Shown: positions 11,566 to 22,477, counted from the first letter of the stretch. The stretch: DNA of 35,000 nt from Chromera velia (GCA_018398765.1 JAHBMJ010001683.1:32317-67316); one strand, 5' to 3'. Notes: generated by a model not told the origin, from the letters alone. Made by a program: numbers and translations.

Positions 11566-12296
11566 ATCTTCATATAGGACTTCTGGCCTGAAGATTTGAT
11601 CCTCTCACCACGTGTCCAGACAGAAGCTTGATTGAACTGTGTATGCAGAGTTCGTAGCAAGGTCAGTCAAAAAGCTGCTGCTTAGCTGTATGCACAGACG
11701 CAGGATTGACTGCAAATTTGGACCTACTGGTGGGCCTGTTACCTCCATCCTACAGATGTACAGGAGAATATGCAGCTATGTCTGTCCCATACCAGTTCTT
11801 TTTTGCCATCGAAGATCCTATAGCTTAATTGAATGCATTGGCGTGCCGAGATCGATCTTGTGCCATGCACTGGCGTCCCGCACAAAGAGTTAATCCCGCA
11901 CAGGTTGCTTGAGGGGCACGTTTCTTGAAGTTTTCGCGGATACAGTTATGCGCATCACTCGAACTTTCCGCGACCGTTGGCACGAACTGTCCGCGATCGT
12001 TCGCACAGAGCTGTTGCATTGCACGTTGCGTGACGGATGGGTGTCGCGATCAGGCTTCACTCGCGCGCGTTACCCTTTGAGCCAGGTCGCGGGGGTGTAC
12101 AGAGCTAGACAAGAACCGAGGCCCTGGGCCCCGGCACTACATGCCCGACCGGGTCCATGCATGTATATTCTTCACAGAGCAAGTCGCAGTGCGCATGTTG
12201 TATCGGTTTTATTCACTTTCATCGACTTTTTTTCAGAAATTACATTCTGTATACACGCATGCATGCATGTTCACATGTATTATTCATAACATATCA

Positions 12297-12320
12297 TATA
12301 TATATATATATATATATATA
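12297..12320. repeat. TA dinucleotide microsatellite
   Basis: An uninterrupted TA run of about 24 bases sits some 250 bp upstream of the C start codon. Confidence 0.95.
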
Positions 12321-12470
12321 TGCCAGCTCATCGCTTTTATCACGTATAGGTCATATGCCAGCTCCACGTAGAATTCAGTCGATCTCTTCTTCCTTCAAGT
12401 GCAACTTTGCACTGTACTTGGTACAAAAAAGAGCGGAGACGTGCGTCGAAAGGAGAAAAGCAACTCGTGA

Positions 12471-12477
12471 TATATAA
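12471..12477 (+). promoter_or_regulatory. TATA-like element of paralogue C
   Basis: TATATAA lies 96 bp upstream of the signal-peptide ATG at 12567. Its position and orientation suit a core promoter. No transcription start can be seen from the sequence. Confidence 0.45.
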
Positions 12478-12566
12478 GCCTGGCGAAGTTGTGCGGCAGC
12501 CTGTTCGTGTCTTTTTCGACTGCATGCCAGCCACGTTGCCGAAACCCGACCCGCACTACACCGAGA

Positions 12567-15500
12567 ATGTTCCCCGGGAGGACACTGCTGTTAGCGGTGT
12601 GTTTAGTGAGCCTCGGTGCTCTGGGAGAAGGCCCCGTATCTGGCACAGAGGGGCAGGGGGCATCTCTGACTCCCTCAGCCCTGCAGAGGTGCTACAGGAC
12701 CCAGGCAGAAGCCCTCGGCATTGAGTTCAAGCTGACAGAAGAAGACTTTGTCGCCTTCACAGACAGAGTCAACTCCCTTGGCCCTGCTGCCGTTCTCATT
12801 GCCAGAGCGTGTGAGCACATGGATGCCTCACGATTGCGACGCTTGATGGGAAAGGCCGCTGTCGGTGCTCAGTCTCACGGACCAGCGAAACGGAAACTTC
12901 AGCAGAGAGAGTTTGCTGGTGCAGTGCCTGAATATCCGACTGTAGCAGAGGTCAGTGCAAAGCCTGCAGCAGAGACTGTTTTGGAAAGAGATGCAGAAAT
13001 GCAGAGTGACCAGTGCACGACAAGAGAAAGGAGACGGCATGAAGACTATATGGTCACTTTGCGGCGACACGTGCATGCGGACAGCGAGCCAAGCGGACGA
13101 CTCGAAACAAGACCTGCCAGACAGCTAGTCAGACTCACCGTATCAGATGCGAAACTGGGGCACAATCGTACACGTTGAAGACATCACAGTTGGAGTGCCA
13201 GACAAATACCTGTTTAGCAGCAAATGCAGGCAGAAGAGCATAGAGACCAGCAGCTGTCAGAAAGACAGACACACGACAGACAGCAAGACAGGCAAAAAAG
13301 AAGTAAATAAATAAGATCACAGGCAGGTAAGCAGACATGGGATCCAGGTGTCGGCCTGATGTGCACACTTACACCCAAAGCTTGAGCAACCGATGATTGT
13401 GTCTCGAATTTCTGACTGCGTCTATCCCCGTACGCAGGTTGCATCCTTCTACAACATCTCCTCAGCCACCGACGCGCAGGAGACCCGTGATTTTATTCCC
13501 AAAACTTTTGGCCTGTCCGATTTCGGTCTCGAAGGATTTGACGTCACGAAGCCTTCCATTCCCCAGGTGGTGCAGTCAATTTTTTCGAACGAGTCCAGAA
13601 ATGATTTACCCTCCGAGGCCAATTTTGAGGGCCTCGAACAATACTCAGGAGCCGATCTTTCGGGGCTTCTGAATGATACCGAAGGATCCAGCGGCCCAAC
13701 AGACGATATCATCAACTTTCAAATCGTTGTGGAATATCCCGAAATTAATATTCCACGAACGCGATTCATTGCTGCATTTGAGCCCGTTGAGCAGAGAGAC
13801 CCGGAACAATTCACAATCAGCGTACTTCTTCCCGAGCTGTCCTATCAGCTTCCCGACTATGTTATCACCAGTCGCGACTTATTTGGGAATTCGATCTCTG
13901 CAGCAGATTCCAAGTCAACGGGAGACATTCGATTGACAGACCTCTTCCAAACGTTGGCAGAGAAGGTGGAGGAGGCAAGCGCTGCTGCAGGTGGAGAGGT
14001 ACGAAACGCAACCAACGAGACTTTGTCCAACGCAAGTCCGAGTCTTCGAAGAGTTGTGGATGTTTTGAAGAACACCACGGTGGAACTCTCGATCGCCTCC
14101 GGAGAGTCCCTCGAGTGCGCTGCTGACTTCTCTTTGACCTCGTCAGGTTGCAGCAAGGTGGGCTTGCGTGTGTGTGTGTGTGTGTGGACTTACTGGTTCA
14201 GGGCACAGAAGGACAAGAGCACGCCTTTGATGAGGAGGTAATCTAGTCTGCAGGGCAGCAGGCCACTTCTGCAGAACGAAACTTCGCCCTAGCGTTTTGT
14301 GATGCTCTGTCAAAAAGACGGAAGGAAGGACAGAAGCAGGGTCGACTGAAGGCGTGTGCATTCCCATCGGCATTCCCATCTAAAACATAGGTGCGCACGT
14401 AGAGAGGGAAGGGGTGAGGGAGGGAAACACATACGCACATGCCATGCTTGTTCAGTAATGCGTTACCCTGACATGTGCTGTGACAGCCAAAACCTTCAAT
14501 TCTCCGTTTCCGTTACACAGCCACTTACCTGGTTTTTTTCTCTCCTTCTGTCACAGGTTCTGGATTCGACCGTCTGTTTCCAAAAGACTCAGCAGCCCCT
14601 GACGACTGTGGAGAGGAGTGCCTCAATGGGGCTCTAATGGAACGGTGGGATGGGAGGGGAGGGGGGAAGGGGGATACATGGACGGTGGGAGGTGTGATGC
14701 ATCCTTTAATCTGATGAGACGCGAACACTTGAGCGTGTCCATCGCGCAAAACACAAACTCTGACAACTCCTCCATGCGCCCAGACATGAGAGAGAGAGAG
14801 AGATGCGCTTTTCCGTCTCGTGGTGTCCTCCTTACTGCGTGCCTGTCGGATTCTTCATCTCTCTTTGTTTTGTTTCGGTACCCTGTTTCGGTCTGTATCC
14901 CTGGGCCTCTCTCAGCATTGTGTGCAAACGCCATCAATCAACCCCAACCCAACAAGCCGTTTGCTTGCTTGCTTGCTTGCTTGCAGGTGCGACACCCAAT
15001 TTGAGACAGACGACATGTACTCCCTGGTGGCTGCCAAGTTGCTCGTGCAGGCTGCCGAGGTCATCTGCAGAGTCGCCCCTACTCTTGGGTCTGTGGACGT
15101 GAACCCTATCTGCCTGGTGGTCAAACCGCTCCCTTTATTGACCTACAGGTTCGCGGAGCTGCACACTCGGCAGTGCTCCATGCAGGACACAGCGGTGGAC
15201 TCTGCAGAAATCAGGGCAGCCCTTGAGAACTCGGAGAGAATTCTTGAGGGGGTTCATCAGCTAGTGGAGACGGTAGGTCGGTTAGTTACATTGTCTTCTT
15301 TCTTTTTCTTCTTTCTTTTGGTGTTCTCCTAAGCTGTTGGAGATACGGAGATGATTGGGCCTTTTCTGTTTTTTTTTTTTTTTAAATTTCTGCCTCATGA
15401 GACAGACATGTAGACTCTCAGGAATTTCCGATTGGTCCATCAAAACCAATTTTCGTGCATCTCAAGATTGATCTGCATCTTCTTATTCAACAAGATCCGG

Positions 15501-16845
15501 CGCACATTCAGGAGACACTAAGCTGTATGGAAGTCAAGCACTCAGAACAGCAGCAGAAGCGCCTCAAGTTACAGTTGTCCTGGCTGCATGTCTGATTCGC
15601 GTCCCCTGTCGGTCGGTCCATTTTCTTTTCCAATCGCAGGCAAAGGAGCAGCACGCTGCCACACGTGCAGCTACTCCCATGGAGGTCAGCAGAAAGGCAG
15701 AGAGACAGGCAGAAGCTCATGGTGGCCGGTTTGTGGGGCACACTGGCGGCGTGGGAAGGGAAGGGCATGCAGGCAATGCAGGTTGAAGGAAGCAAGTGCA
15801 TGTGTCGGTTGCTCTGCTTTGGCATCGACTTAATTTTAAAGACAAAGAAAGAATCAAGAGTCTCTTAGAAGACACATGGCTGCATGAAAGGTCTTGTTGA
15901 ATTTTCTCCACACCGAACAGATCAGGGGCACAGCAAGCGGGGAGATAGGCGACAGGCAAAACACCGGGAAAGGGATAGAAAGAGCCCTGTGGTTTGGTCA
16001 GTAGACATCTGATGAGCTGGCCGGTGAATCATTGATCCCACCAGTCTGGAATCATTGTCCTGTCTGAAGTCTTTGAATTGACTTCATCGAAGCCACTGTC
16101 CTGTCTGAAGTCTTTGAATTGACTTCATCGAAGCCACTGTCTTGAGAAAGACCGTCCTGAAGAGAGAGGGAGTCAAACGAAGCGTCATGCTTTGAAGACT
16201 CGATCTTTCAAGCACGCCTTCTTGTTCCTCCCCTTTCCTTTCATTTCTTCTGATCTGCAGGCGGAGGAGCAAGATCCCCTTCTTGCCATTGAGACGAATA
16301 TCACCAAGGGCGCCTCATCGAAGGGTCAAGGCGAATACGAAGAAGAGAAAGAGAGTCTGCTGAAGGGGTTGCAGCCTTCGGAAGAAACTGTAGAAGAGCT
16401 TGCAGACCCCAAAGTCGCTGAAGAGATTGACACAAAGAGGCTGCGAGAAATCCGGGAGGTCTACCGTTCCTTCGTTCGCAAGCGGAGAGAGAAGGGTGAG
16501 CAATGGAAGGAGGAATTGGGAGACATAGAGGAGTCTCTGCGCATCACACGACGTCTCCTCATAACCCCTCCGGAGGCGATACGCGACTCTCCCGACCTTG
16601 TCGCTTCCGGGTGCTCTGAAGGGGGATCCGATCCTTCCTCAAAGGACCCGAGTTTCTTTTCTGGGTTGGGGAAGATTGGGGAGATGATGGGAGGGGCCCT
16701 GAACATTGGAGACTTGGCAAAGCCTTTCATAGGGGGGGATGACTCTCCCAAACCTCCAACGAATCCAAAGGGATCCTGTCCACCTCCTGCTTTGAATCTT
16801 TGCGAGGCAAGCACAGAGCGGCTCTGCAGCAAGGTGTCCCAGTAA
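12567..16845 (+). CDS. Paralogue C: secreted-family protein, five exons
   Basis: Proposed exons are 12567-12950, 13438-14146, 14557-14644, 14987-15272 and 16261-16845 (stop TAA), giving 683 residues. The start at 12567 gives a clear signal peptide (MFPGRTLLLAVCLVSLGALG). Longer in-frame starts upstream lie before the TATA-like element's expected transcript and lack such a leader. Exon 1 and exon 2 align with B exon 1 (AVPEYPT...FIP). Exon 3 carries GSGFDRLFP, exon 4 NPICLVV and AELHTRQC, and exon 5 a charged helical segment then CPPP...C...LC. N-x-S/T sites are frequent. The exon 2 donor is the weak point. TCAG|GTTGCA gives the phase needed by exon 3, whereas the better-looking AAG|GTGGGC 11 bases later gives the wrong frame. 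All other junctions are phase-consistent. The enzyme or binding role is unknown. Confidence 0.75.
16059..16140 (+). repeat. Perfect 41-bp tandem duplication in intron 4 of paralogue C
   Basis: Two identical 41-bp units occupy 16059-16099 and 16100-16140. Each contains GAAGTC, an 8-base spacer and GACTTC, so each unit can fold as a short hairpin. Confidence 0.97.
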
Positions 16846-18646
16846 ACACTCGATTCGTCGATCTGCAATGAATCTGACCAACAAAGAAAAGGGGATCGAG
16901 GGCCTCGATTGTGGCTTGGTCGAGCATGCGCTTTCAGTCAAGACGCATGCACGCCAAAACGTAGACCCAGACATCCCCACACAATTGATAACTTTATGAT
17001 ATCTCATGTACACACATGATCGAATTCCACTATGAAAAAAGTGCGATACAGCCCCTCGGTATTGGCGTTCCCGTCTGCAACCTCCAGATGCATCCTTCTC
17101 TCAGTTAGAATCGACACTGTATTTGAAAGAATGTTGATGTGATTGAATAATTTGAATTCGATTCATAAAAAAAAGAACACCTATCAGTATTTGATTGAGT
17201 GGGCTTAACGTGGGCCTAAACGTGGCTTTATCATAAATACAATGAATTGTCATATATTTTTGCATACCTATATCTATTTAGTTATATATACTCTCCTAAT
17301 ATGTACTCTCTTTCTTTCTGTTTTTTATAATTTTATTTTTTTATGAAAAAACATTTTCAATTATAGTTTGATAAGTTCGTATGTTTGTCGAACAGTTTGT
17401 CAGTCTGACACTGAGCCATTCCAGAAACTAAGATAAAAAAATGAATTCCTGTAGAAATTGAAGGGAACAGACCCAATCACATCACAGAAAAAATATAAAA
17501 ACCTTAGAATTTTTTATCACTGGCAGTGCATGTTAGAGAGTGTGAAGTTATAACTTGGCCAGTCCAGAAAATATCCAAAGATTACTAAAAATCTTCAAGA
17601 AATGCAAGCCGTGAGATGCGCAGTAACTATAGGGGTCAGATCGATATCAGGCTTAATTTGCATGCTCCTGGCGCTCCGGTCTACTCCGGTCATTCATCTT
17701 ATATAGTGTATCAATATAACTTTAATATGACGATCCGTACAATTAAAAACATTATTTTTACAGAATACTTACCTTTAGGTGAGTGTCAAGTTCACTGCCA
17801 ACGGTCAATACTTTAAAATTTTTAGTATGCCGAACTTTTATATAAATTTCCAAGATTTAAGTCCCGCGGGTTTACCCGCGAACCGTAGTATGCTGGGACG
17901 TGCTATGAAGTTAGTATAAAAGGCCCGAAGCTCAATAAAAAGATTTATCTATGCCTCAAAGAACTTTAACTTACTTCAACTTAGTGATACTCTAGGATAC
18001 ATGCATGATGATCGAGTTTTTTTTTTAAATTGAGGTTTTTGTTATGGATGGCGCGTCCTAGCGCGTCCCCATATATGAAGGGCGGATCTAGGCGGATCAA
18101 GCCCAGTCTGTCTAAAGGTTCCGCTAGCTTTTTCCTGTTAGTCTCGATTCTAGGAGCAAGCTTTACTTTAGGATACTCCTGTATAAGAGATAATAAGAGA
18201 TGCGTGCACCACCTATCCATCTAACACGTATTTAATATATCGATATACAACGAGACCTGCGAGCTGCATGCCCTATACAAGGGCGCACAAACTTAATTCT
18301 CACTCTTACCTTCGCGCGCGCGAATGCGCGCGAACAAAATTGTCTACGATCCGGCATATCATGCACACATGCATGCATGCAGATTTCATTTAATTGAAGA
18401 CCGGTTATATAAATTTAATGCATGCAGTTAATCTATATGTATATATACGTCTCTTTCTTTAATTTGCAACTCTCGATGATCAGATCAGATCCATCTGAGT
18501 CTCTCTTTGTGCTCTCCTCTCAGACCAATCTGTCTGTACAGTCAAGGGCGGCATTGGGTTCCTCCAATTTTCAGAGACCTTTTTGTGGCCAGTGGTGGCC
18601 CAAGAATCTCAGTATTACGATATATATCAATCCCAGAAACAGCGCA
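16846..18646. other. AT-rich intergenic region before the hydrolase gene
   Basis: GC content drops after about 17000. The visible elements are the inverted repeat GCGGGT-TT-ACCCGC (17867-17880); TATAAAAG at 17917-17924 followed by AATAAA at about 17934; duplicated words (GCGCGTCC twice near 18050-18066, GGCGGATC twice near 18082-18098); and a CG-rich palindromic patch CGCGCGCGAATGCGCGCG at about 18314-18331. TGCATGCA runs lie at 18368-18381 and 18418-18426. No supportable coding region was found; short open frames here have no family features. Confidence 0.65.
17862..17960 (+). promoter_or_regulatory. Hairpin plus TATAAAAG/AATAAA cluster, possible promoter or solo-LTR remnant
   Basis: A 6-bp GC stem with a 2-base loop precedes a textbook TATAAAAG by about 40 bp, and an AATAAA follows within 20 bp. 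A TATA box close to a poly(A) signal is typical of an LTR R region. It could also be a distal promoter of the hydrolase gene or chance in AT-rich DNA. Confidence 0.25.
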
Positions 18647-20332
18647 ATGGTGGAGTCTACTCCGCTAGCTTTGCTCCGGAAGCCTCCCGTCTTTGACGAG
18701 TGCGTCCGTACCTCGGAAATTCATGTCACGGCTGATCAGTCTGATTTGCTGGACATGCGGTCAGTCATCGAAAAGAGCGCAGCTGTAGCACAAATGAGCG
18801 CAAAATCAGCACATGCAGAAGAGACCCGAAACGCCACAGGCAGTGCAGTCAATGCCACAACCCAGCAAGCGTCCGATCAAAAGTCCGAGTCCGCAATACC
18901 GACACGCAAAGTCGCTTACTGTGTGGTCGAAACGGGAAGACCCCTCGTGACAGAAGGGAATGAACAGGCAGTCACTGCACCTGAGACACGCTTGAGCGGT
19001 TGTCATGCTCTGCTGATGTCTGTGCCGCTCGGAGGGACAAAGGAGCTTGTCTGGAGCTTTCTGGACGCTTTAGAACAAGTTCCTGATCTGCCTCAGAACC
19101 TCAAAATCATCTGTGTGGACCGCCCCACTGCAGGTGACACCGACCCTGCCCCCCCCATACCCAGTCAGCAGTTACTGAAACAAAACTCCGACTTCATAGT
19201 CGAAACATGCCCCCAAACAGATAGTGAGGGTCTGCAAACAGGGCGCGGTGTGTCAACTGAGGTCTATAATCGTGCTACCTGGCGTTTGTATGTGTCGGTG
19301 CGAGATGCACTTGAAGTATTGCTCGCAGAGGGTGTGAGCAGCGTCCACGTTCTCGGCAAGTGCCTTGGACACCCCCAGGCAGCAGCCTTTTGTCATCTTT
19401 TCGAAAAGATCACGGAAGGCTCTGCACCCGAGCTGCGCCCCCAACTCCTCTTGCCCCTCACATTGATCACTCCGTGGGCTTCCTGTCAGAAGAAGCCGCC
19501 GTCGTTGTTCACTCTGCAGGGAATGAGCCACTTCGCTGGCTCACAGCTGGGCGAAACAGTTCGAGGGGGGGTGGTCGGAGCACTCGGCGCTCTAGGCGGC
19601 GGGCTCATCAGCAGCATCGCACACTCAATGCCGCAGCCGCTAGCCTACGAGAAGCTGATGAAGAAGGAGCTTGTGCCTGAAGAGTTTGGGCAGTTCGACG
19701 AGGCGAATTTTCGGGACTTCTCGAGGCATGATGATCACGGTCTCATCGTCCGTATCCTCGCCGGTTCAGCCAAGGCACAGAGTGTCGACTTAGCCTACGG
19801 TTGTGACCCTCAGTGGATGGATGCGTTCGTTGGCCCCCTGGTTCGCAGTCAAAAGGGAGGTCATCTGGGTGGAGACAGTAGGAGAACTTTGGAAAAAATC
19901 GAAACAACCATTGCCGACCTCTTTTGTAGTTGCCCTCCCGAATTTCAGTCGCCCTCAGTACCACAACGTTTCCAGGCGTACATGCACTCCGCTGCAACGG
20001 TCTACCGCACTCAAGCCGGCTCTTGGGTTCGAATTTGGGGAGCTGTGGAGGACAAAATGGTCCGCAAGGAGGTCATGAAATGGACCATGCGAGAGTATGG
20101 TCTCACAGGCACCAGCCTCCACTGCGATGGTCTTGGTGAGGGGGGTGGTGCATCATCACCGGAGTGCGATTTTCCGATGGTGAAAGAGGCCTCACGCAAC
20201 GGTTTGTTGATGGGTGGTGGACCAATGAGGGATGCATGGCTGTCTCGGGCGGTGCTCAGAGACCTTGCACAGTCGTTTTCTTGTTGGAAACGGGACAATC
20301 GAGATGGAATCGTGTTTCAGCCGTCAAAGTAG
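18647..20332 (+). CDS. Alpha/beta-hydrolase-fold protein with Cys in the nucleophile elbow
   Basis: A single exon encodes 561 residues from the ATG at 18647. The frame is open further upstream, but that stretch is low-complexity and contains TATATAT at about 18621, so it is more likely promoter or leader. After about 100 polar residues comes a strand-helix pattern typical of the fold: LLMSVPLGG-x-KELVWSF, KIICVDRP, then VHVLGKCLGHPQAAAFC, then LTLITPWA. The elbow is G-K-C239-L-G where serine hydrolases have G-x-S-x-G. A cap region follows (HDDHGLIVRILAGSAKAQ), then VRIWGAVEDKMV, which fits the strand carrying the acid residue. The catalytic His is not obvious. The fold is inferred from this layout. 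The protein may be a Cys-dependent hydrolase, as in dienelactone hydrolases, or an inactive relative; the substrate is unknown. It lacks a signal peptide, so it is probably intracellular. Confidence 0.68.
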   Translation: MVESTPLALLRKPPVFDECVRTSEIHVTADQSDLLDMRSVIEKSAAVAQMSAKSAHAEETRNATGSAVNATTQQASDQKSESAIPTRKVAYCVVETGRPLVTEGNEQAVTAPETRLSGCHALLMSVPLGGTKELVWSFLDALEQVPDLPQNLKIICVDRPTAGDTDPAPPIPSQQLLKQNSDFIVETCPQTDSEGLQTGRGVSTEVYNRATWRLYVSVRDALEVLLAEGVSSVHVLGKCLGHPQAAAFCHLFEKITEGSAPELRPQLLLPLTLITPWASCQKKPPSLFTLQGMSHFAGSQLGETVRGGVVGALGALGGGLISSIAHSMPQPLAYEKLMKKELVPEEFGQFDEANFRDFSRHDDHGLIVRILAGSAKAQSVDLAYGCDPQWMDAFVGPLVRSQKGGHLGGDSRRTLEKIETTIADLFCSCPPEFQSPSVPQRFQAYMHSAATVYRTQAGSWVRIWGAVEDKMVRKEVMKWTMREYGLTGTSLHCDGLGEGGGASSPECDFPMVKEASRNGLLMGGGPMRDAWLSRAVLRDLAQSFSCWKRDNRDGIVFQPSK

Positions 20333-22477
20333 GCCACAAAATGTTCTGAGTACAAAAAATGACTTTAAAAGTCAACGTTTTGACTGTCATTCCCATTGTT
20401 CTAAACATAGTTCGGCTTTCTACAGTCATATAAGGTCAATCAAATTGCTACAAATTACATTTTCTTCGCAATATATCCGATCGAGTCTATAGTAATGTAC
20501 TATCTAATAATGTATTTGGTATTTTACTGTATGTAAAAGTCACGAAACGTACTTTGATAGCTATAGTTTGATACATCTACATACATCTTTATAATCAAAG
20601 TGAACTGTTGTTACTGCCTTGTACGTTAGCTCGTGCGTTACGTCCGAACGGTAGACGCCTACTAGGACACGTATTCACAGGCCGATGGCGATGACATATA
20701 ATAATGATGATGACGATATAATGGAAATTGAAGCCTGACTAGGCTAGGCCTATATATAAACAGTGTATTAAACATATAGCTAAGTGTAGAGTAGACTTAC
20801 CTGGGTTAAATACTAGGTTAGTAAATATCGGCCTAAATACAAATAATTTAGTATAAGATGCAATTTTCATAAAAAAAACCTAACTATAGCAACCTTGCCA
20901 ACGATAGATATATATAGAGAGAGAGAGAAAAAAAAAGTGTAAAAAAAGTACCTATATAGGTGATGTACGTATTTTATTTATAGTTTATGGCTATAAGTTC
21001 AGGGATGCTGATACAGATGACAATGTCACAATGTATATAAAGGAATTAAATAAGTCACTGTGACATGCATGTAACCACTGGAGCGCTTTGATGCGTTCCA
21101 CATAAGCTACCCCTACCCTCCTCCCCGCCCGCGAGGGAATGCACGCATGCACTTGAGCAAGTGGAAAGATCGACGCGCGACGTCGAGACTTGATCAATCG
21201 AAACCGATCCCTTCCCTAACCCGCTGCTTTCAAAACTCCCTCCCTCAACGATCGCGATCCATGCAGGCAGCTGGCACGCTACAGGTGGGCACTGTTTGCC
21301 CCCTTCCTTAGCCTCCTTCTGATTTCTGACAGTCTGATCGATGACTCAGTGAGTGGCTGGGTGGGTGGATGAGAGAGACAGGTAGGACGTGGGCAGACAG
21401 ATCGAGAGCGTCGTGCGTGCGTCGGCAGTTCAAGTGAGTTGGTCCCGACTGTATGGAAACTGTCGGTGGACCGTTGGACGGATGGATGAAGTGTGAATGA
21501 AGGTCGGCTCGTGTCTGTGGACGTTACGCACGCACATGCACTCTCATGCACAGACAGGCAGATGCACATGGAAGCAACGCATGTATGCATGGGACCACCT
21601 ATGAATCTAACGAGCAAACATAAATGAATGAACGGATGCATCTAGAGGCAAGGCAAGCAGACTGAAGAACCGACACGCATTTGGAATGTCATGGCATCAA
21701 TCACGCTCACCCATGCACAAACTGAAGGAGGAAGGAAGGAAGCATTCGTTCATTCAGTCATTGAAAAAGATTAGTCCGTCGAGTGCCCTGCTTGGAGGAG
21801 CACCGAGGAGAAGTGAAGGAAATGAAATGAAAGGAATCGATACAAAAATCATCCTCCAGCTCAGCTCCCTTCCCGTCTTGCCTTTTCCCTCTCTGCTTTC
21901 TTTCTTTTCTCACTCTCGCTTTTCTTGAATCTCTCTAGTTCCACTGGACTCCCGGAAGAAAAAGAGATTCTGGCGTGTGAAGTGAAGAGGGGCCCTGCAA
22001 CCTGACTGTGAAATTCACTCACTCACTCACGCAAGCAAGGTGCACACAGAGAATGAATACAGATGAAAACCACAGACAAACAGGAATGAATGAATGAATG
22101 AATAAATCCAAATCCCTCCCGACAACCTTGACCAAATCGATCGATCATTCATTCCTTCCCATTCTTGCTCCCTTTTTGCTCCAGAGCCTATATGACTGAA
22201 AGTCAGATCAGACAACACATACCGCTTACATCCCTTCCCTTCCCCCCCCCTTCAACCCAAACGACTACGTGCTGCCCTCTGGCAACCACGCATACGCATT
22301 CATTCACTCAATCAATCACTCTCTGCAGTTCCCTCTTATCCCTTCTCACTCTCTCCTTTCGAAACCCCCTTTTCTTGCCATTTCCCCCTCCCTTCCCTTC
22401 TTTCCCAATCGAAATCTCCCCCAGCGAGCCAGCTCTGAACAGAGGCCGCCGGGTCGCTACAGGTCCCCATTTCCCTT
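20333..22477. other. Intergenic region between the hydrolase gene and the MAPK2-like gene
   Basis: Bases 20340-21060 are AT-rich, with a GA run at about 20917-20936 and no gene. Bases 21060-22477 are GC-richer and full of short repeats, including ACTC/CACT near 22017-22031 and AATG near 22084-22103. They probably include the 3' untranslated region of the kinase transcript, which comes from the right. No supportable reading frame was found. Confidence 0.65.

Larger units (their letters stand above)
9166..12566. other. Divergent intergenic region between paralogues B and C
   Basis: This 3.4-kb spacer holds, from left to right: the B promoter side; a cluster of TGCATGCA motifs (9408-9483); repeat-related DNA (about 9790-9940); an AT-rich block (9940-10350); the 38-bp array; a unique CG-rich stretch (11890-12140) with several CGCGA/TCGCG words; a TA dinucleotide run (12297-12320); and the C promoter side. 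I see no supportable gene in it. Confidence 0.75.

Noticed and set aside
10643-11599. Overlapping small open frames on both strands in the 38-bp array
   Set aside because: They arise from the repeat cycling through three frames. There is no start context, splice model or conserved protein feature.
17616-18224. Short open frames in the AT-rich spacer before the hydrolase gene
   Set aside because: They are only 60-80 codons, overlap on opposite strands, and show no family motifs or supporting splice sites.
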